Source: Epithemia pelagica (lineage: Eukaryota > Bacillariophyta > Bacillariophyceae > Surirellales > Surirellaceae). From it: a DNA stretch of 64,000 nt. This document shows, one piece after another, positions 34,191 to 44,605 of this stretch. Location: positions 806,001 to 870,000 of the forward strand of contig OX337240.1 in NCBI GenBank assembly GCA_946965045.2. Direction: 5' to 3'. The number at the start of each line of letters is the position of its first letter. The first letter of the stretch is position 1. The notes under the pieces are model-generated. The model was not told the origin of the DNA, did not search any database, and saw only the letters and a list, made by a program, of their open reading frames with translations. A program made the translations under genes and the position numbers.

Positions 34191-35355
34191 TGTGGACGTT
34201 CGCGCAACCCAATCCCCTTCGTTCTCTCCCAATTGCCTCGCCGTTCTCTCTCTCTTTCTTTCTGTTGCTTCCCGGAAGAGTGAAACCGTGGGAAGGTGCC
34301 ACTTCTTCCTTTGTGGAATGCCGCGGCGCTTTCTTCGCGCCAAATCTGTGATTGTGAGTGTGCGGATGGTCGATGCTCGCCATGTGCTGGCGCGCTGGCC
34401 TGGACACGGCAACACATCCAATCAGGTCTGCGTCCGGGACTTTCTCCGTTCGTGGGATTCCGAATTCGGAACAGGATTTTACTCTAGAGAATTCTGTACA
34501 ACGGACCGAACCAATGGTGCGACTCCGCTCCAAAAGTGTGACAGAGACCCCGCATCCGCGCAATCCCGGCTCGTCGGCATCAGGGCCATGTGCCATCATC
34601 GACAATCGACAAGAGAGAGCAGTTGCATGGTTGCGCATCCTGTTCCATGTTCGTGGCATCAATCATGTGAACAAAGTAATTGGGAAACGAATCTTCCGCT
34701 AGATCGAGGGTCGTATAATAGTAGGATGCCGGGACTTTGGAGACTGGCGAAGGCCCAACAACGCACAAGATGTTTGGAGCTGATGGAACTCCCGTACTTC
34801 TATGGTACGGACGAGCAACGGAATCGGGCAACCAGACTTTGGCAACAGATCTTGTGACGGACTGCTCATTCCTCCCAAGAAGCGTTCCATCACCTCCGCA
34901 GATAGTATTGTCGACAGAAAACTCGGAAGCCTAGAGTTTCCCAACCCAGGTTTTGCTATATTGCTTTCAGTATCGTTCACAGTCCGTCGGAAAGCGCTAT
35001 CGAAACGCAAGTCGGAATAGATGCACTCGGCTCTTGCATGGTCAGCCTTCAACATGGAGGCCCGTAGGTCTATCGAAAAGAAGGTTCCCATATATACGAG
35101 TACGAGTACTCCTAGATTAATCCATCAGTTGAGGCAAAGGAGAAGGAGCTCGGGTAGCTCATTGTCGTCAAGATGCCTCACATCCTCACAACGACATTTT
35201 CCGCGTCTCACAAGCGACCTATCCGACAGGAGAAAGATCGGTGGAAAAGAGAGAGACCTCTCCGCCCGAAGATACCAAAAGAGAGAAATGAACTCTTCAA
35301 TCTCCTCGATTATCTAATACACGAACAAATAAAGGCGGAGACAGAGTCCAGAACG
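34191..35355. other. Divergent intergenic region, Arf-GEF and sulfotransferase-like gene
   Basis: About 1.16 kb lies between two divergent start codons. Both genes' frames extend into it without an upstream ATG that I would choose. The plus-strand frame starts at 35173 with an ATG (MPHILTT), which is a possible alternative start for the downstream gene. A tactcctaga word occurs at 35106. No separate gene is supported. Confidence 0.4.
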
Positions 35356-36969
35356 ATGCGTCAACGACAGCCACCCGGTCGATCCAAGGAATCGGTGGAG
35401 AACGACAGCGAAACCAAGCATTCCGATCCACAACAGGATCCACCGCAACGAACTTTACCAGACAATAAGGACGCCATCCAAAGGACTGTCCAGGGCATTT
35501 TCGGCTACATGCTCACAACCAGTTGCCAAACTGCAAGGAACTTGTATCACTGGATCATCCAGAAGAAAAAGAATCTCTTGTTTATCATTCCATGTGCTGC
35601 TTTCGCGTTGGCCGTGATTGTGGGCTTGACAAAGGATGGAACTCTACTACAGGTCAGTACACCCGATCCGGATCCAGCCGCTCCGTTCTGGACCTTGTCG
35701 TCGTCAGGACCAAGGCTCCAACAACCAGTGAAACACACAACCTTCTGGAACAAGCAAGAACCACACAACGAGCACGAACCTCACCATGCTCACTATGCCA
35801 AGACGTGTCCCTCCCTACTCTTGGGAACCAAACCATTGCCACACAATATACAAGAAAAGCAACATCAACAATTACCCCAACGCAGTGATTTCAACAAGTC
35901 TACTCAAACCATGTGGGTAGCGTCCTTTCCCGATTCCTTGAGTGAACAAATATTAAAAACATGGGTTCAAGGACTCTTGTGGACCAACAACAACAACAAC
36001 AACAAGAACGATCCTCTCGTACAAGCGCCCGTCAAGACTTTTTACATGCAAGCCAAACGCAAAACGACTGGGGATGGTCCTAGTTTTATCTTGCGAAAAT
36101 GTCAAAGTGCCATCAGTGTGACCGTCCTATGTACGGTCGTGCATCCCATGGTACTCATGTCCCCTCCTCCCACGGCACCGCAATACACCAAATACATGCA
36201 TCCCACCACTCTCTACGTATTGCGCAATCCCCTATCGGCCATTCCCGCTCACCTTCAAGCCAAGGCCATCAAGTATCACCATTTACCCGCCACTCAACAA
36301 GTTTCATTGGCGGAATGGCGTTCCTTTCGCACTCAATACCTAAAAGGTTCTGTCCATTCCTGGAAAGATCAACTACGCGCCTGGATTCCATCCTCCACAG
36401 ATCCAAACTACTACTATCACCTGGGCCTTGTACTTCCCGTGGAACATGTTCGGCATCCGGTCTACGGGCCTCAACTCTTGAACCAACTGAGGCAAGTTCT
36501 ACAAGACGCCGGACATGTTGTGGTTGCTGCGGCCAACGATACTCCTCCAATGTCGTCGTCGTCGTCATCCTTTCCCAACCAGCAAGTACCATCCTGGTTG
36601 GACTGTGTGTGGTATTCGGCCATTGACCAGGTACCCACTTCGGGGTCCGTGTTGCCGTCGTCATCGCCGGACGACTCGTATTGGCAACGAATTCATTTTT
36701 GGGATGTGAGTCTCGAGTACTTACCGCCCTATACGGCCACCGAATTGCAATGGATGCAGAACGAACTACGCGAGTTTGTTCAGGAATTGACCACCACCAA
36801 CGACAACAACAAGAGTACGTCCATGAGCACGTTGATCCAACTTTTGCAGTCCTACATTCAAGACATTCAAGAGTATCCCGTCGTGGAACCTGAATCCAAC
36901 TCTACAACGACGACAACCAAAAAGGGATCAAAAGAACAGGATACAAAGTCGGGATCACACAACAGTTGA
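35356..36969 (+). CDS. Membrane-anchored sulfotransferase-like protein
   Basis: From ATG 35356 it encodes 537 residues; an in-frame ATG at 35173 would add 61 basic residues. A single membrane segment (LLFIIPCAAFALAVIVGL, residues ~73-92) after a short basic N-terminus gives a type II topology, as in Golgi sulfotransferases. The catalytic half shows a degenerate 5'-PAPS loop MWVASFPDSLSEQ (about residue 186, where PRSG is usual) and a good 3'-phosphate loop YVLRNPLSAIPAH (about 287). LGLVLPVEHVRHPVYG and WLDCVWYSAI follow, as in sulfotransferase family proteins. The altered PAPS loop leaves activity doubtful. A broken copy of its N-terminal third lies at 7575-8176. The C-terminal tail is Ser/Thr-rich. 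Confidence 0.6.
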   Translation: MRQRQPPGRSKESVENDSETKHSDPQQDPPQRTLPDNKDAIQRTVQGIFGYMLTTSCQTARNLYHWIIQKKKNLLFIIPCAAFALAVIVGLTKDGTLLQVSTPDPDPAAPFWTLSSSGPRLQQPVKHTTFWNKQEPHNEHEPHHAHYAKTCPSLLLGTKPLPHNIQEKQHQQLPQRSDFNKSTQTMWVASFPDSLSEQILKTWVQGLLWTNNNNNNKNDPLVQAPVKTFYMQAKRKTTGDGPSFILRKCQSAISVTVLCTVVHPMVLMSPPPTAPQYTKYMHPTTLYVLRNPLSAIPAHLQAKAIKYHHLPATQQVSLAEWRSFRTQYLKGSVHSWKDQLRAWIPSSTDPNYYYHLGLVLPVEHVRHPVYGPQLLNQLRQVLQDAGHVVVAAANDTPPMSSSSSSFPNQQVPSWLDCVWYSAIDQVPTSGSVLPSSSPDDSYWQRIHFWDVSLEYLPPYTATELQWMQNELREFVQELTTTNDNNKSTSMSTLIQLLQSYIQDIQEYPVVEPESNSTTTTTKKGSKEQDTKSGSHNS

Positions 36970-37706
36970 TCCAAGAAAACACTGGACCAATCTCCAAGGA
37001 AGAGAACACACCAGAGACGATTGACAGACACAAGTGTGATTGAAGATGGAAATCAACCACGAGGAAGAAAGGCCGTTCCTGTCATTGAGTTTTCGCATTG
37101 TCCTGTGGTTTTGGTGACAACACAAATACGGTGTCGGGTTGTCGTTGGGGGATGGTTCGATTGCGGGTTCCTCCTTTCGCAACCAGCACTATTGTTGCGG
37201 CTGTGGAAAAGAAGACACGGCATTCAGTTGACATGTACTCTCCCAAGGGGAGTCGTCATATTATTTTGTGGTGGAAGGACAAGTACTCAACGATGGCGTT
37301 CAGTGGAGACAGGTTACCAACGAATCCATCTAGACATTTTGTGGAGTCCCGACGAGTCCATCTAAGTACCAGCAAGCGTTGTATCCACAACCAATGGTAT
37401 GTGGTGCGGTTCGCACGGGACAAGAGGTCTCTTTCTCCTGTAGAGGAAGAAATGCGAGGCGAGATCCCTTGAGCATCGGAAGTACAATGTCGTCTCTAGG
37501 AGAGCTCATTCGACATGAAGACACAAAAAGGACAAACCTAGAGTTAGTCTTTGGATTCTACTCCTAGAGGAGTACAAGGTTACTCTAGGCCCTAGGTAGG
37601 CTATTCCGTTTCCGGGTCCCCCGGGAATGGCCTCTCTACAACCGGTCGCGGAAGAGGTCGCACCATGTCTCGCACGGATGTCGAGACAGGACGTGTTTGG
37701 TTCGAG
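36970..37706. other. Intergenic, no supported gene
   Basis: Small overlapping frames at 37021-37472 have no recognisable family. An imperfect palindrome tactcctagaggagta lies at about 37559-37574. The stretch ends with ttcgag, of which cgag is the left target duplication of the copia element. Confidence 0.4.
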
Positions 37707-37880
37707 TGTATAAATCCTGCCACTACACGCTACAACACGGTGTGTACGGCGTGCAACAAGTGGCTAGACCAAAATTATGACTAGAAAACTAGATGCGTAG
37801 CAGCATATGTAGGCGATGCATATTCGCCAATATGCGACCATGTATCCGCCAATATGCGACCTGTTGGCGGGATTTATTCA
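37707..37880 (-). repeat. 3' LTR of the copia element
   Basis: 174 bp, identical to 44606-44779. It contains a short internal repeat (atattcgccaatatgcgacc / tatccgccaatatgcgacc) and TG...CA ends within an imperfect inverted repeat. On the element strand the upstream end of the internal region is ctcgcggggac, a weak polypurine tract. Confidence 0.95.
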
Positions 37881-38034
37881 GTCCCCGCGAGCTAGATCGG
37901 AAGCATTTCGACTAGGTCGCCCACGACTTGTTTCAGCAGAGGCCGGTCCATCAGGACTATTTTTTGTCAATTAAGAGGGGTGTCTATTCGGACAATAAAA
38001 GAGGGGTGTGAGGACAATGAATTCGATCATGTAA

Positions 38035-41000
38035 TCACCACAAAACACGTTGTGCTAGAAAACGCAATCGGGGTCCTGGTAACGATTTTGTCAGCAGGTC
38101 CGCAAGATTGGTTTCACCTTCTTCCCAGGCGATACGCACGATGTTGGCGGCTTGTGCCTCACGTGTGCGATGGTAAGCAATAGCATTGTGTTTCTTCTTC
38201 AGAGTGACTTCAGGCATGGTTGCACTCTTGAACACAGATTCATTATCACAGAACAAATTGGTTTCGCCATCAAGTGGAATGCCCATCATTCTCAACTTGT
38301 AACGGAAACCCTCTATCTGTTCGATGGCAGTCTTCATTGCGACAAATTCGGAGCCAAATGTTGATGTCTCAACAGTACTCTGTCGTTTGGAATACCACAA
38401 GATAGGTGCTCGTTGTAAGAACATAAGAATACCAGTTTGTGAGCGACGCGTAGCAAGACAACCAGCGTGATCGGCATCAACAAAACAAGTTGTGGTAACA
38501 GCCCGTCCACGAGGTGGTGGCATATTGGGCGGCAAAGGGTCACTAGCATCAGGGTAGTATTCAGACCAGTCTGCCTGGAAGAAACGATCCTCGTCGAAGG
38601 TCGGAGTTGTGTCGTCGAACACTAGGGTGGAACGTCCATGCGCTTTTAGGTATGCAAAAATGTGCAAGGCTTGTTCGAGGTGTCCTTCACGTGGCATGGC
38701 TAGATATCGGGACAGTTGTGATACGGCAACAATGATATCGATACGACCAAGTTCCACAACCCAACGAAGGATACCAATTAGTCCCTGATAGTAATTTGCA
38801 CGTCGGGGGTCCAGTTCAGGAGATGAGTCGATCTCAGGACGATACCCAGTGGCAAGCGGAGTTGAGACTCGTGTCTGTAGCTTTTGGCCAACTTTAGACA
38901 GTTCGGTCTCAATTTCAGATATGGCACGTTTAACATATTTGTCGGAGGACATGGCCCATCGGGGTTTGTTCTCAGGATCGTCAGTATCTGGTATGGTATA
39001 GTGTCGAATCTCAGATCCCAAGTATTCGTCTGGGTCTTTAATACTCTCGGGTTTGATGGTATACCGTTTTTCCAGATCATTCATGATCGATCGCGGATCA
39101 TGACTGACACAGAGTATGTCGTCTATGTAGACAAGTACATACTCATAGTATTGGAACCCATCAGATGGTCGGACTTGAGGTCGAAGCCAGACATCAGGGT
39201 CAGCCAAGCAACTGTTGAACTTCATTTCACGAAGTGTTGCGGCAATGTGATCACGCCAACGAGCAGCAGAACTCTTCAAACCATACAGAGCACGAACAAT
39301 CAGTGCAGGTCGGCCAACGTTTTCGGGACCAAATTCTAGTCCCGCCGTAATATAAGTTCGCTCTTTTGTTGGTGCATTGAGGTATGCATTTTGTACGTCC
39401 CCGGCCAACACGTCCAGGCCATTAAGGGCAGCGATAGTGAATGCAATTCGTACGCTATCACGGGATACAACACTGGAGTACGTGGATTCCTTCGGTGGAT
39501 CAGTCTTATGCCCACCGGCAACCAGTCGGGCTTTACGGCGAAGATCAGACTTGATATCAAAGACCATATGACATGGGATATGTTTGTATCCAATTGGTAC
39601 TTTGTCATCATCACGGAATTCAAAGGCAATGCGAACATTTTTCATCTCCTTTTCGATGGCTTTCCGCCAGAAATCAGTCCCCGTTCGACGATCAATCTCA
39701 AGAGCTTCTTGAACGGTTTTGGGCAGTTCAATACCATATTTGTGGGTACGTTTCCAATAGCGAGATTTTACTTTCGCAAGAATCACACCACGTTTGCGTA
39801 ACGTATGTGGAACCCACCAGGCATAGGCCGGTTCTTTGGCAAGCCCCGCCGCAACAGCATATTCGGCTAGTTGTACAGGCGAATCGTTTTTGAGATCTTT
39901 GAGAGGGATCCAAACAGTGGAACCATCGGAGAGTTCACACTCATGTTCCCAACCAACGGTTGTATGGCGTTTACGGCCATTCAACCAGTCCGGATCCGTT
40001 CGGAGGACAGCGTCCTTGGTTTTGCGATGTCCAATGATATCCTTTACAATGGCATAGGAGTTGCCCTCAGTGTCGACTTGAGAGTAAAGGTTCTCGGCAA
40101 TGAGATTGGCAGCAAGAGATTCGGTCGATCCATCGGGATACAGCACGTCATAGAAACGTGTGTCTAAGATTGGATTTGGATCACGTTTGCCAATTGGTCG
40201 GCCATGTTCATCCTTGGAGCGGCCTATGATCTTGGCTCTGGCCTGGTCCCCGCCATGCGGCAGCATGACTTCGGCTGTGAGATATTCGTCTAACTCCTCC
40301 GGAGTGTAGTCGTCAGCATCAGGGAGAGGTGTATCGGAGTCAAGAGCAGCAGGAAAGAGAGATTCGCTTTCGTCTTCTCCAAAGAAATCATCGGGTGGAT
40401 CAGGGGAAACGTTGGCGGCATCTTCATCGGAGGACGGCGATGTATCCACGAGGAGAGTCTTGATAAGACCATCATAGACTTCCATTTGTTGACGGATTGT
40501 GGGATTTTTCATATCGTCGTCAGGGATTGCCCACACATCTTTTCGGACAATAACTCGACCTTTCTCTGTCAAGACGTTGAAGGCCATGTCATCAATACAG
40601 TCATCGGCAAGACCAAGCCAGCGCCCAATACATTTACGCTCATGAGGGAAGTCATGCGACGGCGTATAATAGTATACAGGTTGATAGAAATCAAACAAAG
40701 CCATGGGAGAGATGTCGGGTGTCGATCCAAGAACGTGTTCAAATGGCGTTCGTCCATTAAGTTCAGGGATATCAGAGGCAGTTAACTGGCGGACAGAGGC
40801 AACCCACTTCAGCGCATAGGACCATGTGCGTCGTGGTGCACCAGTTTGACGTAACTTCCTAATAACACCTTTCTTCAACTCACGGATGCTCGCTTCCGCG
40901 GCATTCTGCCATTGACTGTATGGGACGGTCACTTCTTGTTTGATACGGTACTCATTACAGATCTCACGAGAACGTCCATGAAATAGCTCTTGCGCACCGT

Positions 41001-42291
41001 CAGAAATTAACGTCTGAGGAATTCCGACATTCTGGATAAGGGACATCAGACCTTCAGGGTGTTGCTTCTTTGATTTCCAGGGATAGACAAAATCATAGCC
41101 CTTTCCATCAGTAAATACGGAAGCACCCGTGTGAAGATCAAGCGATGGGCACTTGGAGAACATCTCGTCGCAAAACCATCGTCCCTTGACATTCGGGAAT
41201 TTGAGCCATGGAGCTTTCTTTCGAACCTTGCGTTCAGATGGGACAAGGACATTTCGGACCCCAGCCTGGGTTGTCACTTGTAAAGTCTTCTTGGCCTTAG
41301 TTAGGCCGACGTTCCATCGAGAAGACAAGGTCTGGGGATCAAGTACAGGCTTAGAAGAAGATGGCAAGACTTTTACGGCTTTCGTTGGTCGTGACGAAGC
41401 AGACTTAACGGCTTTGAGAAAGTATTCGTCGGGATCAAGGTCCTCAATGTCCACAGTGTCCTCGGCACTTGGTGGATGGGACACTCGAACGGCAGCAACT
41501 AAGCGGTTGCATAGTTCATCCTCGTCATTCTCAAGTTCCATGCAATAGCCATAGGTGTCGTCGTATGATCGGACGGCAGCAACCAATCGCGGGACACAGG
41601 ATGCGGCAATCGAATTCGGATCAACTTGGCGGACAGCAGATGCATTGGATGCATTGGCTTTCTCCTCCGCGGCAGCAAAGGTGGACGAATGAGGGTGCCA
41701 CACCGAATCAGCAGTCATGACTATCCGTGGGAGCGACTCGAGCTCCTCCGGGGTTGGCTTCGTGGTCGCGAAGCCAGAGATAACACCGGACATTTCTAGA
41801 GGAATGGTCAGGTCAGCATCGGGAATACGAATGCTGTGTGTGCTGTAAGAGTCAAACTGACGCGGCACATCATGGACAATGAGGCCGTTTGAACGCAGTT
41901 GATTGGGACAAATCAATGATTGGGACAATCGGTCCCCGAAGAATAACGACTCGTGAAACAGCAATAGATAACTATTGTTGTGGGCATCAGTCCAGACAGT
42001 GGCGGTCGTGGTGACGGGGATACGCTTGAGGGGTTTATATTCCTCTGAGAATGGGGAAACAGTGATGTAACGGTCAGGTTCCCTGAATTTTACAAAGTTG
42101 CGACCAACACAACAAGTGTCAGCATGCGAGTCCATTTCACATGTCAGATCAATCGGATCAGTGGTATGGGACTGTGATACGGCAGCACATAAACGGTGTG
42201 CAAAGGCTAAGCTGAAGGTAGGGGTGCCTACAAGTGAGAAATGTGGACGGATAAGATTCGTTTTATCAATTTCATCACTGGGCACACAGCC
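38035..42291 (-). CDS. pol: copia Pol: protease, integrase, reverse transcriptase, RNase H
   Basis: This frame continues gag after one TGA and has no ATG near its beginning (GGC TGT GTG CCC), so it should be made by readthrough as Gag-Pol. The protease motif is CEMDSHADTCCVG, a DSHAD variant common in stramenopile elements. The integrase shows the triad as PSLDLHTG, LISDGAQE and NAAEASIRELKKG. The RT has VLAGDVQNAYLNAP (motif A) and YVLVYIDDILCVS. RNase H shows FVDADHAGC, TFGSEFVA and CDNESV, and the stop is TGA 38035-38037. Every catalytic motif is intact, in keeping with identical LTRs. Only one stop interrupts the ~1930-codon gag-pol frame. Confidence 0.92.
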   Translation of the reverse strand, partial: GCVPSDEIDKTNLIRPHFSLVGTPTFSLAFAHRLCAAVSQSHTTDPIDLTCEMDSHADTCCVGRNFVKFREPDRYITVSPFSEEYKPLKRIPVTTTATVWTDAHNNSYLLLFHESLFFGDRLSQSLICPNQLRSNGLIVHDVPRQFDSYSTHSIRIPDADLTIPLEMSGVISGFATTKPTPEELESLPRIVMTADSVWHPHSSTFAAAEEKANASNASAVRQVDPNSIAASCVPRLVAAVRSYDDTYGYCMELENDEDELCNRLVAAVRVSHPPSAEDTVDIEDLDPDEYFLKAVKSASSRPTKAVKVLPSSSKPVLDPQTLSSRWNVGLTKAKKTLQVTTQAGVRNVLVPSERKVRKKAPWLKFPNVKGRWFCDEMFSKCPSLDLHTGASVFTDGKGYDFVYPWKSKKQHPEGLMSLIQNVGIPQTLISDGAQELFHGRSREICNEYRIKQEVTVPYSQWQNAAEASIRELKKGVIRKLRQTGAPRRTWSYALKWVASVRQLTASDIPELNGRTPFEHVLGSTPDISPMALFDFYQPVYYYTPSHDFPHERKCIGRWLGLADDCIDDMAFNVLTEKGRVIVRKDVWAIPDDDMKNPTIRQQMEVYDGLIKTLLVDTSPSSDEDAANVSPDPPDDFFGEDESESLFPAALDSDTPLPDADDYTPEELDEYLTAEVMLPHGGDQARAKIIGRSKDEHGRPIGKRDPNPILDTRFYDVLYPDGSTESLAANLIAENLYSQVDTEGNSYAIVKDIIGHRKTKDAVLRTDPDWLNGRKRHTTVGWEHECELSDGSTVWIPLKDLKNDSPVQLAEYAVAAGLAKEPAYAWWVPHTLRKRGVILAKVKSRYWKRTHKYGIELPKTVQEALEIDRRTGTDFWRKAIEKEMKNVRIAFEFRDDDKVPIGYKHIPCHMVFDIKSDLRRKARLVAGGHKTDPPKESTYSSVVSRDSVRIAFTIAALNGLDVLAGDVQNAYLNAPTKERTYITAGLEFGPENVGRPALIVRALYGLKSSAARWRDHIAATLREMKFNSCLADPDVWLRPQVRPSDGFQYYEYVLVYIDDILCVSHDPRSIMNDLEKRYTIKPESIKDPDEYLGSEIRHYTIPDTDDPENKPRWAMSSDKYVKRAISEIETELSKVGQKLQTRVSTPLATGYRPEIDSSPELDPRRANYYQGLIGILRWVVELGRIDIIVAVSQLSRYLAMPREGHLEQALHIFAYLKAHGRSTLVFDDTTPTFDEDRFFQADWSEYYPDASDPLPPNMPPPRGRAVTTTCFVDADHAGCLATRRSQTGILMFLQRAPILWYSKRQSTVETSTFGSEFVAMKTAIEQIEGFRYKLRMMGIPLDGETNLFCDNESVFKSATMPEVTLKKKHNAIAYHRTREAQAANIVRIAWEEGETNLADLLTKSLPGPRLRFLAQRVLW

Positions 42292-43830
42292 TCAGGTCTG
42301 CTTTGTGGCCTTATCAGTAAGGGCAGCTTTCGCAACGGCAGTTGTAGGCTCCTTGGTTTCATCAGGGTTGTGCGGCTTTGTAGATCCTTTTTTACTATGG
42401 GCAAAGCGTCCGAAACTGTTTCCGGCTGAGGTTTTGGGAACAGTCGGTTCATCAGCAACAGGAGGATCAGGCTCGGAATGGTTCGGCGCGTCGTCGCCAT
42501 CCAGGTCAATGGTCTCCAATTTCATGTCATCAGACTTTGGAGTTTCAGGTTTACTCAACTTGCGAGAACCATTTTCATCTTCAGTGCGCACGGCTCCGGC
42601 CTTGCGCTTTCCATTAGCGTCTTTCTGTTCTTTACGGGCACGGAGGATTTCAGCCTTCTCTTCATCAGAGAGCTTGCGCCATTCATCCAAACTGTAATGA
42701 CGCGTCTTCTTTTTATTCTGCTTGTTACGACCATTCTTCTTTCCACTAGTCTTAGTCGTACCCACACCAGCAATCTTTCGATTCTCGTCATTGGTCTTGT
42801 CGGTACGGGATGCAGCAATCAACGTGCCAAAATACTGCTGGCATGCTTCAAAATCAGAAAGCTTTGCTGCGTCACCGTTGACGACCGTCTTTCCCGCCGC
42901 CAAAGAGGGATCCGATATACCTTTGAGGAAATCGGTTACCTTTTTGGTTTCGGCAACGGGTTCATCAAGTTCAGCCAACGTATTATGAGCTTTCTGATGG
43001 CGGTGAACATATTGTTGATACGAGAAACGACCGCGGCCTGTAAACTTCGCGTCGGCAATAGCAGCGTATGCTTCTTTCTTGCGGATGGTGACAGCTGCTG
43101 TTCCAGTAGCTTGGCGAGTCAACGCAAGATACGCTTCACGGCCGTCCTTCTTCTTCTGGTGTGGCTTGATGAACGTCAGGCCAGGTCCGCCAACAAGAAA
43201 AGGTTTCATCAGTGTGAAGACGCGTTGATTGTCAAGGGCATACTGATCACCTTGCAGGATAGTAGTAGCAATCAAATCGTCATCGATAGTATCGTAGGCA
43301 GCATTCCTTGCTTCAGAACCAACAGGCTTAGTTTCACGAAGGACGTATGTCAAAGGGACACCCGTTGTGGGATTGCGATGCTGTGCGAGGAACGTGAGCA
43401 AGGCATCGTTAAACACCTCCCACTGAGTAAACGAAGTCAACTCTTTCGGTGGGGTCAGTTCATCGGAGGCAACTTCCTTGTTGAGTGCAAACAGTTCCTG
43501 GGTACGTTTGGTCCATTTCTTGATCAGGGGCGGATCAGAGAAAAGTGAGACTTTAAGAGCCTGACCACGAGACGAACGGTATTCGAGCCACATTCGGAAA
43601 CCGCGGAGCTGCAGGTTAGCACTGAAGGGAAAGGCCCCGTTCTCTGGAGGGGTCTTCGCCATCATCTTCAACATCGACGGCACTTGATGGACCGCAACAG
43701 TCATGAACGATTGAGCATCATCAAAACCCTGCTCAATGATGTAGGTCACGGTGGCATCATTGTATCCACAGCGTTTAACGGCAGCCTTGAAATCTTCCTT
43801 GGGATTTTCAGGGGCAGTGGATGAAGACAT
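42292..43830 (-). CDS. gag: copia Gag
   Basis: From ATG 43828-43830 (an in-frame TTG lies 12 bases upstream and is not used) it encodes 512 residues, ending in TKQT and a TGA at 42292-42294. The N-terminal two thirds are a helical capsid-like domain of the copia type. The C-terminal third is Lys-rich (KKNGRNKQNKKKTRHYS), with no CCHC knuckle, so RNA binding probably relies on the basic tract. The last ~90 residues are acidic and Pro-rich. The pol frame follows without any shift. Confidence 0.85.
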   Translation of the reverse strand: MSSSTAPENPKEDFKAAVKRCGYNDATVTYIIEQGFDDAQSFMTVAVHQVPSMLKMMAKTPPENGAFPFSANLQLRGFRMWLEYRSSRGQALKVSLFSDPPLIKKWTKRTQELFALNKEVASDELTPPKELTSFTQWEVFNDALLTFLAQHRNPTTGVPLTYVLRETKPVGSEARNAAYDTIDDDLIATTILQGDQYALDNQRVFTLMKPFLVGGPGLTFIKPHQKKKDGREAYLALTRQATGTAAVTIRKKEAYAAIADAKFTGRGRFSYQQYVHRHQKAHNTLAELDEPVAETKKVTDFLKGISDPSLAAGKTVVNGDAAKLSDFEACQQYFGTLIAASRTDKTNDENRKIAGVGTTKTSGKKNGRNKQNKKKTRHYSLDEWRKLSDEEKAEILRARKEQKDANGKRKAGAVRTEDENGSRKLSKPETPKSDDMKLETIDLDGDDAPNHSEPDPPVADEPTVPKTSAGNSFGRFAHSKKGSTKPHNPDETKEPTTAVAKAALTDKATKQT

Positions 43831-44605
43831 GGTGGAAGGCAAAAGGAAAGCAAGAGAGCCAGAAGCAGGAGAGGTTCAGAGCAAAACACAGGCAAAAAAC
43901 ACAGAAGTGTGGAGGCATTGCCAAAAGGTGATGCAGATCGCAGATTTTGCGATTCTACCTGGAATTAAGGTGCACAAGTAGTGTCGACTTGCGTTTGCGC
44001 TGCAGTCGGCAGAGAACAAAAACTGATGACGTGTGCATCGGCACAGTGCAAAAGGAGGTATCCATATTTTTATGTATGGAGAAAAGATTACCAAAACAAT
44101 CGCTCACTTAAGCGAGTGCTCCCCGTCACGTGGGAGAGTGCCATGGGTCACACATCACGAGTGTGAACTATAAGTAGTGCCGCAAGCATACCGTGACGAG
44201 TAGCTTAGCGCGAACACTCCCAAGCGGTGATCAGCCGCTGCCAGTACGGGCAAAAGGCAGAGAGCAAGACTCCAAGGAGTTTCACATGATGCATAGCTTA
44301 GCTAGCATAGTTGGTGAGTTAGACAAAAAAACGTATTAGTTCCCCCGTGCATTGGCATATAGCGTATGTACAAGGCGGTGAACCCCAGTCGACCGGGGTT
44401 GATCGGCCACCCTTGAGAAGAACATGCACTTTTAACCAGCGGGGAAACGTCTTGTACCATACACCCCAAATCTGGCGGCCCCCAGAAATTGGGCGTCTTA
44501 ACTAAAAGTTGAGTCTGAGGGGATTCGAACCCCTGGCACCACGAGCCAACAGCTAACATTTACAAGCTAAACCACTGCGGCTCTGCAGTTGTGGGTCTGA
44601 TAAAC
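43831..44605 (-). other. Leader of the copia element (5' LTR to gag)
   Basis: About 775 bp without a supported ORF. The primer-binding site should begin at 44605 on the minus strand (GTTTATCAGACCCAC), which does not match the usual TGG-type complement of a tRNA 3' end. The tRNA-like sequence at 44510-44600 lies within it. The remaining leader is unique and presumably holds packaging signals. Confidence 0.5.
44510..44600 (-). other. tRNA-like sequence within the element leader
   Basis: On the minus strand there is a perfect T-arm (AGGGG-TTCGAAT-CCCCT), which is also a good pol III B box. Just upstream is a GGC...GCC hairpin placed like a class II variable arm, then a 4-bp AGCT stem whose loop TGTAAATGTT contains a possible GTA anticodon. 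A GCCGCAGTGGTTTA stretch resembles an A box/D-arm. An acceptor stem is not formed: the 3' CAGACTC has no GAGTCTG partner. I regard it as a degenerate tRNA or tRNA mimic rather than a working tRNA gene. Confidence 0.4.

Noticed and set aside
34191-34421. 77-residue N-terminal extension of the Arf-GEF
   Set aside because: It depends on a TTG start and has unrelated composition; ATG at 34190 is the first in frame.
34051-34857. Plus-strand 268-codon frame
   Set aside because: It overlaps the start of the Arf-GEF on the other strand and shows no domain.
44510-44600. Functional tRNA gene
   Set aside because: The acceptor stem does not pair and the anticodon arm is weak, so only a tRNA-like call is kept.
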